Made by a program: the position numbers and the translations under genes. Positions 7,247-13,592 of a stretch of 33,523 bases of DNA are shown here, piece by piece (position 1 is the first letter of the stretch; the number at the start of each line of letters is the position of its first letter). The notes beneath the pieces are model-generated. The model worked only from the letters and a program-made list of their open reading frames with translations, was not told the DNA's origin and did no database searches. The stretch is taken from positions 1 to 33,523 of the forward strand of contig JAOUFZ010000002.1 of assembly GCA_029857995.1 (NCBI GenBank), read 5' to 3'. This DNA is from Dehalococcoidia bacterium. GTDB taxonomy: Bacteria; Chloroflexota; Dehalococcoidia; GIF9; AB-539-J10.

Positions 7247-8962
7247 TTAGCCCCTCTCCTTTCTCACTGCTTGGGCGATAAAGGCTGGTGTAAAGGGCCG
7301 CCCATCGTATTTCAGGATTCGACCGCTAACATCATATCCCGTTTCTGCCTTCATGAGGCGGGCAAGCTGTCCCGTAGCATTGTTTTCAATGGCGTAGCTA
7401 TTTCGGGCCTTACTGACAGCATCGGCTACTGCCTTCGCCGGGAAAGGCCATAGTTCATTGAGGTGAAGCATATTGACGCTGGCGTCTTCCTTGCACAGGA
7501 TATCCACTGCCTCATGGATAGCTCCATAAGTGCTGCCCCAGCCTATAAGAGTTGTTTCCGCCTTTTTAGGACCGTACTTCTTTGGTGTGCCGATTTCCTC
7601 TTTAAGTGAAAAAAGCTTTCGCAGTCTTTTCTGCACCTGTGCCGTCCTCTCCCCAGCATCTTCCGTGAGGTGTCCTTCCTCATCGTGCTCGTCGCAGTCG
7701 GTGACCACCAGTGCCTTGCCCAGACCAGGGAAGGCTCGGGGAGAAATACCGGACTTTGTTACCCTGTGTCTCAGGTACTCCAAGGGGTCATCCTCTTTCT
7801 CTGAAAATAACATGCCGCGGTCGATGCTTACCTGCGAGAGGTCTAATGGGTCAACGGTGGCATAGGAGCTTGCCAGATGCTGATCGGTTAAAATAATAAC
7901 CGGCAGTTGATATTTTTCTGCCCAATTGAAAGCGTTGATCGTTACCCAGAAGGCATCTTCAATGGTAGCCGGTGCCAAGACAGCCCTGGGGAAGTCGCCG
8001 TGGTGGGCATGAAGCACAAACTGAAGGTCACCCTGTTCCGTTCGGGTGGGCAGGCCTACAGCTGGACCCGGTCGCTGCCCATCAATTATCACTATCGGTG
8101 TCTCAGTGATGCCCGCCAGCCCTATGCCTTCTACCATGAGGCAAAGGCCGCTGCCAGAGGTGGCAGTCATGGCCCTGACACCAGCGTAGGCAGCCCCAAT
8201 AGCCATGTTGATGGCAGCTATCTCGTCCTCAGCGTGGACCATTACCAAATCGAATTCTTTTGATTTGGCTGCCATATATTCCATGATAGAGCTGGCAGGG
8301 GTCATAGGATAGGCAGCCATGAATTTGCATCCTGCGGCAATCGCCCCCAGAGATATTGCCTCGTTGCCGGTGAGCAGCATTCTCTTAGCCTCAGAGAGGG
8401 GCTTGAGCTTACGAAGGTTGCCTTTCTGCTCAGACTGGACATAGTCGTATCCCGCCTTTGCCGCTGCAATATTCCTATCGGCAACTTCGCCCTTCCCGAA
8501 CCAGTCTACCAGAACCGTATTTAGTATGTTCAGATCATATTTTACCGCTGCCAGGACAGCACCGAGGGCCACGGTATTGATCATGAGCTTGGCTCCAGCC
8601 TTCTCCTCGGCCAGCTTCTCCAGCGGTATGCTGAAAAGGCTACCATTATTACCGCTGATTCCCTTTACCTTTTCTCCATCGAAAATGATAATGCCTTGAG
8701 TAACCATATTCGGTTGGTGCAATTCGATACTGTCCATGTTAAGTGCAATCAGTATGTCCACGTCTTCGGCAATGGCATCTACCTTGCCGTCACTGACTCT
8801 GACACGGAAGAAGTTATGTCCGCCTCTAACTCTGGACTCGTAATCCTGGTCAGCGAAGATATGGTAACCGCCGCGGGCAAAGACTTTAGCCAGCAGGAAT
8901 CCTACCGACTGCACTCCTTGTCCAGCTTCTCCGCCCACCATGAAATTAAAATCAACAGGCAT
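7247..8962 (-). CDS. korA: 2-oxoacid:ferredoxin oxidoreductase, fused gamma-alpha subunit
   Basis: 571 residues, the usual size of the fused form. Residues 1-185 are the gamma domain (FMVGGEAGQGVQSVG, DYESRVRGGHNFFRV). From about 195 the alpha domain begins (LLTGNEAISLGAIAAGCKF, YPMTPASSIMEYMA), with the pyrimidine-binding region MTATSGSGLCLMVEGIGLAG. It pairs with the beta subunit downstream. The start ATG overlaps the stop of the AhpD-like gene, so translation is probably coupled. Within the stress island it would supply reduced ferredoxin; whether that feeds superoxide reductase and ferritin-like proteins is inference. Confidence 0.92.
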   Translation of the reverse strand: MPVDFNFMVGGEAGQGVQSVGFLLAKVFARGGYHIFADQDYESRVRGGHNFFRVRVSDGKVDAIAEDVDILIALNMDSIELHQPNMVTQGIIIFDGEKVKGISGNNGSLFSIPLEKLAEEKAGAKLMINTVALGAVLAAVKYDLNILNTVLVDWFGKGEVADRNIAAAKAGYDYVQSEQKGNLRKLKPLSEAKRMLLTGNEAISLGAIAAGCKFMAAYPMTPASSIMEYMAAKSKEFDLVMVHAEDEIAAINMAIGAAYAGVRAMTATSGSGLCLMVEGIGLAGITETPIVIIDGQRPGPAVGLPTRTEQGDLQFVLHAHHGDFPRAVLAPATIEDAFWVTINAFNWAEKYQLPVIILTDQHLASSYATVDPLDLSQVSIDRGMLFSEKEDDPLEYLRHRVTKSGISPRAFPGLGKALVVTDCDEHDEEGHLTEDAGERTAQVQKRLRKLFSLKEEIGTPKKYGPKKAETTLIGWGSTYGAIHEAVDILCKEDASVNMLHLNELWPFPAKAVADAVSKARNSYAIENNATGQLARLMKAETGYDVSGRILKYDGRPFTPAFIAQAVRKERG

Positions 8963-9300
8963 TAATCGCCTCCAGATTGACTCTTCTTATGTTTGTCGAT
9001 AACCTCATCCACCCACTTCATGGCAGCAATCATTGTGGGGAACCCTGCCGTAGTAAATGCTAGGAGCACAGCGTGGCGAAGCTCCTCGGCGGTCATGCCT
9101 TCCTCAAGCGCTCGCCGGGCATGTGACTTTACCCCACCTTCTGAACTCAAGCCAATGGCAATGCCCAGCTTTATCAGTCGCCTTGCTTTTTCATCCAACG
9201 GCCCCCAGTCATGACATTTGACGGCTAGTTCGTCATAGGCTTTAGCTATCTCAGGAAATTGGTGCTTGAATCCTTTGTAGATATCCGGCAAATAAGTCAC
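8962..9300 (-). CDS. Carboxymuconolactone decarboxylase/AhpD-fold protein without the CxxC pair
   Basis: 112 residues, a compact AhpD-like helical protein: LIKLGIAIGLSSEGGVKSHA, then RRALEEGMTAEELRHAVLLA and a C-terminal helix MIAAMKWVDEVI. In redox-active members the first motif reads C.PC...H; here the Cys positions are Ser and Gly while the His remains, so thiol peroxidase chemistry is unlikely. GTG 9300 is chosen because GAAGGAG lies 7 bases upstream; a TTG at 9321 overlaps that site. The stop overlaps korA. It may be a structural or substrate-binding partner of the oxidoreductase. Confidence 0.82.
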   Translation of the reverse strand: MTYLPDIYKGFKHQFPEIAKAYDELAVKCHDWGPLDEKARRLIKLGIAIGLSSEGGVKSHARRALEEGMTAEELRHAVLLAFTTAGFPTMIAAMKWVDEVIDKHKKSQSGGD

Positions 9301-9463
9301 GGTACATCTCCTTCCAGTCAAGGCCTATGGCCATCCAAAGAGCATTAACGACGGAACTGACTGTATGATCACCTCCTGGGTTCTAAAATTGCCTTCATGC
9401 TCTGCTCCTCAGCAACAATGTCTCCAAGTAAGACAGACATAGTCATCTCTGATAAACGCTTCG

Positions 9464-9859
9464 CTATGACATCTTGATTTCTTTGCTTGACTGCCAAAGA
9501 CCGTGGATATTGCACAATGCACTGGCGTAGATAACCCCGGGCTTGCCCGTCTTCATCGACAAGCTGACTTCATGCTGAGTGTATATTGAGCTTTTATCCG
9601 GTCCCTCTACCGATTCCCCGTGGGCGGCAAACTCAAAGTGCCCTATCTGGTAGGTAAACTTTTCCCCGTCCGGGTGGAAGTAAACCGAAATCCATCGGAT
9701 ATGGTATTCGGTTGTATTGGGATGAGCTATCTCTTTCCCCAGAGTTACCTTCACCGGAAAGAACTCACTGGCTTTCACTTTGTCCGCGCACTCTATTACC
9801 GGGACATGCTTCTCCATCTTCCAGTCCGCGCTTTGAAAAAGTCCTCCAAATTGTTTCAT
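9464..9859 (-). CDS. Superoxide reductase (neelaredoxin/desulfoferrodoxin C-terminal type)
   Basis: 131 residues, the size of one-iron superoxide reductases. The centre II motif EKHVP (Glu16, Lys17, His18), HPNTTEYHIRW (His46, His53) and CNIHGLW (Cys116, His119) are present. No N-terminal desulforedoxin CxxC domain is present. It reduces superoxide to peroxide without making oxygen, suited to an anaerobe. One oddity: the ligand His usually six residues after the HP His is Tyr52, with His at 53. GGAGG lies upstream of the ATG. It follows the UspA genes and precedes AhpD-like and korAB. Confidence 0.88.
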   Translation of the reverse strand: MKQFGGLFQSADWKMEKHVPVIECADKVKASEFFPVKVTLGKEIAHPNTTEYHIRWISVYFHPDGEKFTYQIGHFEFAAHGESVEGPDKSSIYTQHEVSLSMKTGKPGVIYASALCNIHGLWQSSKEIKMS

Positions 9860-9912
9860 TCCATTCCCTCCTCCCTAGATATCTGCACATATTTTGATCT
9901 TCTTATATTTGC

Positions 9913-10428
9913 CTATATGCCGGGTACGCACCCAGGTGCTCTGACCATTAATACGGGAACACAACTGGCTCTGAGGACTTTGTCGGCAACGCTGCCATAA
10001 GCCCAGCGACTCGGGCCGGAGCGGCCGTGACTGGACATGACAATAATGTCAGCACCATTTTGCTCTGCGTAAGAAGCAATCGCCTCAGCAGGAGGCCAAA
10101 AGAGCACCTCCGTGTGTACCTTGACTCCTTTAGATTCCAATTTCTCGGCTATCCTGCCGAGATACCTTTCGGCCTGCTTCTCTTTCTTGCCGAATGCTTC
10201 CGGTACAAGTCGTTGAAGTGGTGGCTGGATGGAGCTCCCCCAGCCACCACCTGAGCGAATAAATGGCTCGGTTGAGCCCTTGACTGCTCTATAGCCTTGA
10301 ACGCGCTCAGTGACACTGACCAATATGACCTCTGTTGTGTCGCAGCCCTTAGCCAATTCTTCTGCATGAGGAAGTGCGCACTCGGCCAATTTAGAGCCAT
10401 CCAGCGCAACCAAGATCTTTTTGTACAT
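9913..10428 (-). CDS. Universal stress protein (UspA), paralogue 1
   Basis: 171 residues: MYKKILVALDGSKLAECALP at the N-terminus, and near the C-terminus IIVMSSHGRSGPSRWAYGSV, the nucleotide loop with G-9x-GS; the first Gly of the classic G-2x-G-9x-GS is Ser. A linker of about 45 residues with SIQPPLQRLVPEAFGKK replaces the short loop of ordinary UspA and is shared with paralogue 2. It ends VRAPGCVPGI, like both paralogues. GAGAGGTC precedes the ATG. Usp proteins bind ATP or AMP and are induced by starvation or oxidative stress; the exact role is unknown. Confidence 0.9.
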   Translation of the reverse strand: MYKKILVALDGSKLAECALPHAEELAKGCDTTEVILVSVTERVQGYRAVKGSTEPFIRSGGGWGSSIQPPLQRLVPEAFGKKEKQAERYLGRIAEKLESKGVKVHTEVLFWPPAEAIASYAEQNGADIIVMSSHGRSGPSRWAYGSVADKVLRASCVPVLMVRAPGCVPGI

Positions 10429-10449
10429 CTTTGACCTCTCTTTTCACTT

Positions 10450-10965
10450 TCAAATGCCGGGCACACAGCCCGGTGCTCTAATCATTAACACCGGGATGCA
10501 ACTGGACCTCAGAACTTTGTCGGCAACACTGCCATAGGCCCACCGGCTTGGACCGGAGCGACCATGGCTCGCCATGACAATCAGGTCACATCCATACTGT
10601 TTAGCGTAGCCGACTATTGCCTCGGTAGGTTTCCAAAGAAGTACCTCTGTACTTACATTGATTCCCTTGGCTGCCAGGGTTTTAGCTATTCTGTCAAGAT
10701 ACCTCTGTGCCTGCTTCTCTTTCTTGCCGAATGCTTCCGGTACAAGTCGTTGAAGTGGTGGCTGGATGGAGCCCAGCCAGCCACCCCCCGAGCGAACGAC
10801 TGGCTCGGTTGAGCCCTCAACTGCTCTATAGCCTTGAACGCGCTCGGTAACACTGACCAAGATGACCTCTTCCGTGCCACAGCCTTTAGCCAACTCTTCC
10901 ACATGAGGAAGTGCAGACTCAGCCAACTTGGAGCCATCTAATGGAACTAGAATTTTCTTGTACAT
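10450..10965 (-). CDS. Universal stress protein (UspA), paralogue 2
   Basis: 171 residues, very close to paralogue 1 across its whole length, including the linker and the tail VRAPGCVPGI. A 64-base stretch (10709-10772) is identical to 10172-10235, which suggests recent duplication or gene conversion. The ATP loop reads MASHGRSGPSRWAYGSV. ATG 10965 is chosen since AAGGAGGG stands just before it; a longer in-frame start (11004) would add 13 residues with no family match. The three Usp genes are spaced by about 20 bases, so they are one transcript. Confidence 0.9.
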   Translation of the reverse strand: MYKKILVPLDGSKLAESALPHVEELAKGCGTEEVILVSVTERVQGYRAVEGSTEPVVRSGGGWLGSIQPPLQRLVPEAFGKKEKQAQRYLDRIAKTLAAKGINVSTEVLLWKPTEAIVGYAKQYGCDLIVMASHGRSGPSRWAYGSVADKVLRSSCIPVLMIRAPGCVPGI

Positions 10966-10985
10966 CTTGCCCTCCTTTCCTTGCT

Positions 10986-11450
10986 CTAAATACCAGGCAC
11001 ACAACCTGGCGCTCTCACCATCAAAACTGCCACACAGGCGGAACGAAGAACCTGGTCAGCCACACTACCCCAGGCCCAGCGACTTATACCGGAGCGTCCG
11101 TGTGTGGCGATGGCGATCAGATCCATTGAGTTTTTGGTAGCATAGTCAGCGATGCTTTCCCCTGGTGTGCCGGTTATTACTTCTGGCTTGACGGATACTC
11201 CTTCATATCGAGTCCGTTTGATCAGCTGGCTCAGGTAGCTCTCCGCAGCCGCTTTATTATCTACATCAATGCTATTTATAGTTTCCTGGCTGAGACAACC
11301 GTCATAGTCGCAGAACTGGTGAAAAGGCTCGTGCACGCGGAGAAAAATAACTTCTTCCACCCCACACCCTTTTGCAACAGACTCCACGTGAGGAAGTACA
11401 CACTCCGCCAGTTCCGAGCCGTCCAATGGCACCAAAATCTTCTTGTACAT
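10986..11450 (-). CDS. Universal stress protein (UspA), paralogue 3
   Basis: 154 residues, the most diverged of the tandem trio. It starts MYKKILVPLDGSELAECVLP and has IAIATHGRSGISRWAWGSV and the shared end VRAPGCVPGI. Its middle linker (FHQFCDYDGCLSQETINS) is different and shorter, with two cysteines. AAGGAGGTCC is immediately upstream of the ATG. It is first in the trio; DJ-1/PfpI lies upstream on the same strand with a 100-base gap. Confidence 0.9.
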   Translation of the reverse strand: MYKKILVPLDGSELAECVLPHVESVAKGCGVEEVIFLRVHEPFHQFCDYDGCLSQETINSIDVDNKAAAESYLSQLIKRTRYEGVSVKPEVITGTPGESIADYATKNSMDLIAIATHGRSGISRWAWGSVADQVLRSACVAVLMVRAPGCVPGI

Positions 11451-11550
11451 TTGGACCTCCTTCTGATATTTTTACACGATTGGTCTGATACAGCTCAGGT
11501 TTGCATTTTTGTTCCTAGCATGTAATTCCCTCCTTCTGACATATCCTGAT

Positions 11551-12069
11551 TCATAGTAAAGCCTCGATTATTGCCTTATTGAATTTCGGCAGGTCAGCAG
11601 GTTTACGCGCGGTTATGATATTGCCATCCCTGACCACCGGCTCATCAACCCAGATAGCGCCGGCATTTTTCAGGTCTACCGCTACCGAAGGCCATGAAGT
11701 TACACGGCGCCCTTTGACTATATCGGCTGAGATCAGAAGCTGGGGGCCGTGGCAGATTGCGGCTATTATCTTGCCCTCAGCATGCGCCTTCCGTATCAAA
11801 TCAACCATCGGCTGGTGCAGGCGCATCTTGTCCGGAGCATAGCCGCCGGGGACAATTATGGCATCAAATTGACTGGCTTCAACCTTATCGGCCGTTGTGT
11901 CTACCGTCACCTTGGCCGAGCCTCTCTTTCCTGTGTAACTTCTCTTCGAGCCGCTGCCCACAATTAGCACACTAGCACCTGCGTCTTTCATCGCTCGCAG
12001 CGGTTCCGTGAACTCGGAGTCTTCAAAATCTTCCTCAGCCAGAATGGCAATGTGCTTTCCCGCAAGCAT
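11551..12069 (-). CDS. DJ-1/PfpI family protein
   Basis: 172 residues, the normal length of the PfpI branch. It has an acidic motif AEEDFEDSEFTEP near the N-terminus, IIVPGGYAPDKMR, and the nucleophile elbow AAICHGPQLLI with Cys106 and His107. Members are described as intracellular peptidases, glyoxalases or deglycases; whichever applies, the cysteine is redox sensitive and the genes are stress-linked. Location in the Usp-superoxide reductase run supports a protein or carbonyl repair role. A site reading AAAGGAGATAACAC precedes the ATG. Confidence 0.9.
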   Translation of the reverse strand: MLAGKHIAILAEEDFEDSEFTEPLRAMKDAGASVLIVGSGSKRSYTGKRGSAKVTVDTTADKVEASQFDAIIVPGGYAPDKMRLHQPMVDLIRKAHAEGKIIAAICHGPQLLISADIVKGRRVTSWPSVAVDLKNAGAIWVDEPVVRDGNIITARKPADLPKFNKAIIEALL

Positions 12070-12111
12070 ATGTGTTATCTCCTTTCTGAATTGGTCATCC
12101 TTCTCCTAGTG

Positions 12112-12417
12112 TTAGCCTTTTCTTAACCTCCTTTTACGCGGTGTCGTATCACTTGAAGTAAGGAGGTCAAGTGAAATCTCATTATCTCGAGTGATTAACA
12201 GACGCAGGTTTTCGGTGATGCCATCAATGCATCCAAGGATCGGCATTATCGCTTCAGCCAGGCTTTGCCTGTCTGCAGCTTCAACCGCAACAATGATATT
12301 GGGGTACCCTTCCAGCTGGTCGGCAAGAATAACCCCTGCCCTGCTCTGCAGCATGTGAACCGCGTATTGGCAGCTCCGATCTACAATATCAAGCAACATG
12401 TATACTCTCACGCTCAT
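12112..12417 (-). CDS. Stand-alone AsnC/Lrp-type ligand-binding domain protein
   Basis: 101 residues. VRVYMLLDIV, then YPNIIVAVEAADRQSLAEAI, GCIDGITENLRLL and a short Lys/Arg-rich tail match the RAM (AsnC-type) alpha-beta sandwich without a DNA-binding domain. Such stand-alone RAM proteins bind amino acids or other small ligands and may modulate other regulators. AGAGGTG lies upstream of the ATG. The ATG overlaps the stop of the preceding 62-residue ORF (ATGA), indicating coupling. Ligand unknown. It could be a diverged PII-like protein, which I think less likely. Confidence 0.7.
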   Translation of the reverse strand: MSVRVYMLLDIVDRSCQYAVHMLQSRAGVILADQLEGYPNIIVAVEAADRQSLAEAIMPILGCIDGITENLRLLITRDNEISLDLLTSSDTTPRKRRLRKG

Positions 12418-12602
12418 TTATTTGCACCTCTTCCTTCGCCCATGATTTCTGAAATATGCCACGCTTCAATAAGATTGGACTCGAAGCAATTCAGGGTTGC
12501 CCATCCAGAGCAGAAGAGCACCAGCCCATGACCATCGAAAATGGAACGCACTTTTGTCCCGTTTAGAGACTGAGCTTGTAGATATTGGGCTAGTACAACC
12601 AC
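12414..12602 (-). CDS. Small hypothetical protein, first ORF after element B
   Basis: 62 residues from a GTG start, not recognised. It contains VRSIFDGHGLVLFCSGWATL, then NCFESNLIEAWHISEIMGEG. Support is contextual: it starts 60 bases downstream of regulatory element B and its TGA overlaps the ATG of the AsnC-like gene. GGAG is 10 bases before the GTG, a weak placement. It could also be an untranslated leader; confidence is modest. Confidence 0.4.
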   Translation of the reverse strand: MVVLAQYLQAQSLNGTKVRSIFDGHGLVLFCSGWATLNCFESNLIEAWHISEIMGEGRGANK

Positions 12603-12661
12603 TGTGGATTTTCTCCAAGACTACTTCGGTAGGGATATTCTATAAAGTAGGCAATGGAAAA

Positions 12662-12705
12662 GTCATAAAATGTAGGCAGAAAAAGTTACAAAACTATGAC
12701 ATTTG
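12662..12705 (-). promoter_or_regulatory. Regulatory element copy B, upstream of the stress run
   Basis: Read leftwards: TGTCATA, GTTT, TGTAACT, then TTT, a variable decamer and ATTTTATGAC. Apart from the decamer it is nearly identical to copy A nearly 12 kb away. It begins 35 bases after the response regulator stop and faces the minus-strand run (small ORF, AsnC-like, DJ-1, UspA x3, superoxide reductase and beyond). Confidence 0.65.
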
Positions 12706-12739
12706 GGAGAGTATTGGAGAGGTTGGATAGAAATCAGCT

Positions 12740-13438
12740 TCAGGCAGAAGGCACGTCCATCATGTAGCCTGTCTTAGGTATCGTACGAATGAGCTTGGGA
12801 CTATCAGGTTCACTTTCTATCTTTTCTCTTAGCCGGCTAATCCATGTGCGCAGTATCTGTACATCGTCCCGATACTCAGGCCCCCAGATTCGTGTTAGAA
12901 GGTCACTATAAAGTATGAGCTTCCCGGCATTCTGGGCAAGCTCACTTAGTAGAAGCCATTCGATGCGGGTCAAGCGAGTTTCTTTCCCTCGCAAAATAAC
13001 AAGGTGCTTTTTGAAATCAATGACTAAATCACCCAGAGAAAGTTGATCACGGATTTTCCGTGTCCCATCTGGTGTTAGGCGCCGCCTCACCGCCTCAATT
13101 CGTGCCACCAATTCATCGGGGTTGAAAGGCTTGGCCAGATAGTCATCGGCACCAAGGGTAAGCCCCTTTACCTTATCTGCGTTTGTTTCCTTAGCGCTGA
13201 GGATGATAGTTGGTATTGGGGAAAAGGTGCGGAGTTCTTTCAACGTCTCAAAACCGTCCTTTTTGGGCATCAAGATATCAAGTATCACCAGGTCTGGCTC
13301 CTGCGTTTGTACCTGCTCCAAAGCCTTTACGCCATCGCTGGCGGTAAAAACCTCATAGCCTGAGGCTTTCAGCTTGGAGCTGAGGAAGTTCAGAATACGT
13401 TGCTCATCATCGACTACTAGGATACGAAACTGTCTCAT
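12740..13438 (-). CDS. OmpR/PhoB-family response regulator
   Basis: 232 residues. The receiver domain has the acidic pair Asp10-Asp11, phosphoacceptor Asp54 in LVILDILMPKKDG, the switch region TIILSAKE and Lys in YLAKPFNPDE. The C-terminal winged helix shows LTRIEWLLLSELAQNAGKLI, then VQILRTWISRLREKIE and IRTIPKTGYMM, close to KdpE/PhoB type. It should bind tandem direct repeats with 11-bp period as a dimer. It is divergent from the MEDS histidine kinase across 154 bases and adjacent to element B, so it is the best local candidate to bind the four repeated elements. Confidence 0.93.
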   Translation of the reverse strand: MRQFRILVVDDEQRILNFLSSKLKASGYEVFTASDGVKALEQVQTQEPDLVILDILMPKKDGFETLKELRTFSPIPTIILSAKETNADKVKGLTLGADDYLAKPFNPDELVARIEAVRRRLTPDGTRKIRDQLSLGDLVIDFKKHLVILRGKETRLTRIEWLLLSELAQNAGKLILYSDLLTRIWGPEYRDDVQILRTWISRLREKIESEPDSPKLIRTIPKTGYMMDVPSA

Positions 13439-13495
13439 AATATTGTGTTATACATACTCCTGCGCTCAAAATAATAATCTGCGCATGCAAGCAAT

Positions 13496-13523
13496 GTCAA
13501 CCATCTACTTTGTTTTTGTTGAC
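13496..13523. promoter_or_regulatory. Inverted repeat GTCAAC/GTTGAC in the regulator-kinase intergenic region
   Basis: Six-base arms separated by 16 bases; the right arm overlaps the predicted -35 of the kinase promoter. The site could allow control of both divergent genes. Confidence 0.3.
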
Positions 13524-13547
13524 TGGGAGGCAAGGCGCAACTAGAAT
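13519..13547 (+). promoter_or_regulatory. Sigma70-type promoter of the histidine kinase gene
   Basis: TTGACT, a 17-base spacer and TAGAAT, each box matching the consensus at five of six positions. The -10 lies about 45 bases before the kinase ATG. Confidence 0.55.
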
Positions 13548-13592
13548 ATGAACAATTGACCTGATTAGTAGAGTGATACAAGGAGGATGCCA

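Noticed and set aside
9378..9449. About 24-codon minus-strand frame (MSVLLGDIVAEEQSMKAILE) ending at an AGGAGGTGA between superoxide reductase and AhpD-like genes.
   Set aside because: No ribosome site before it and no family match; it might be a remnant, but there is too little to call.
9455..9470. TGTCATA half-site on the minus strand at the end of the superoxide reductase gene.
   Set aside because: It includes the stop codon region, lacks the second half-site and distal block, so it is probably chance.
11495..11521. Eight-codon ORF (MLGTKMQT) on the minus strand with AGGAGGG upstream, before UspA paralogue 3.
   Set aside because: Attractive as a leader peptide, but no hairpin pair or attenuator follows, and such a short frame cannot be told from chance.
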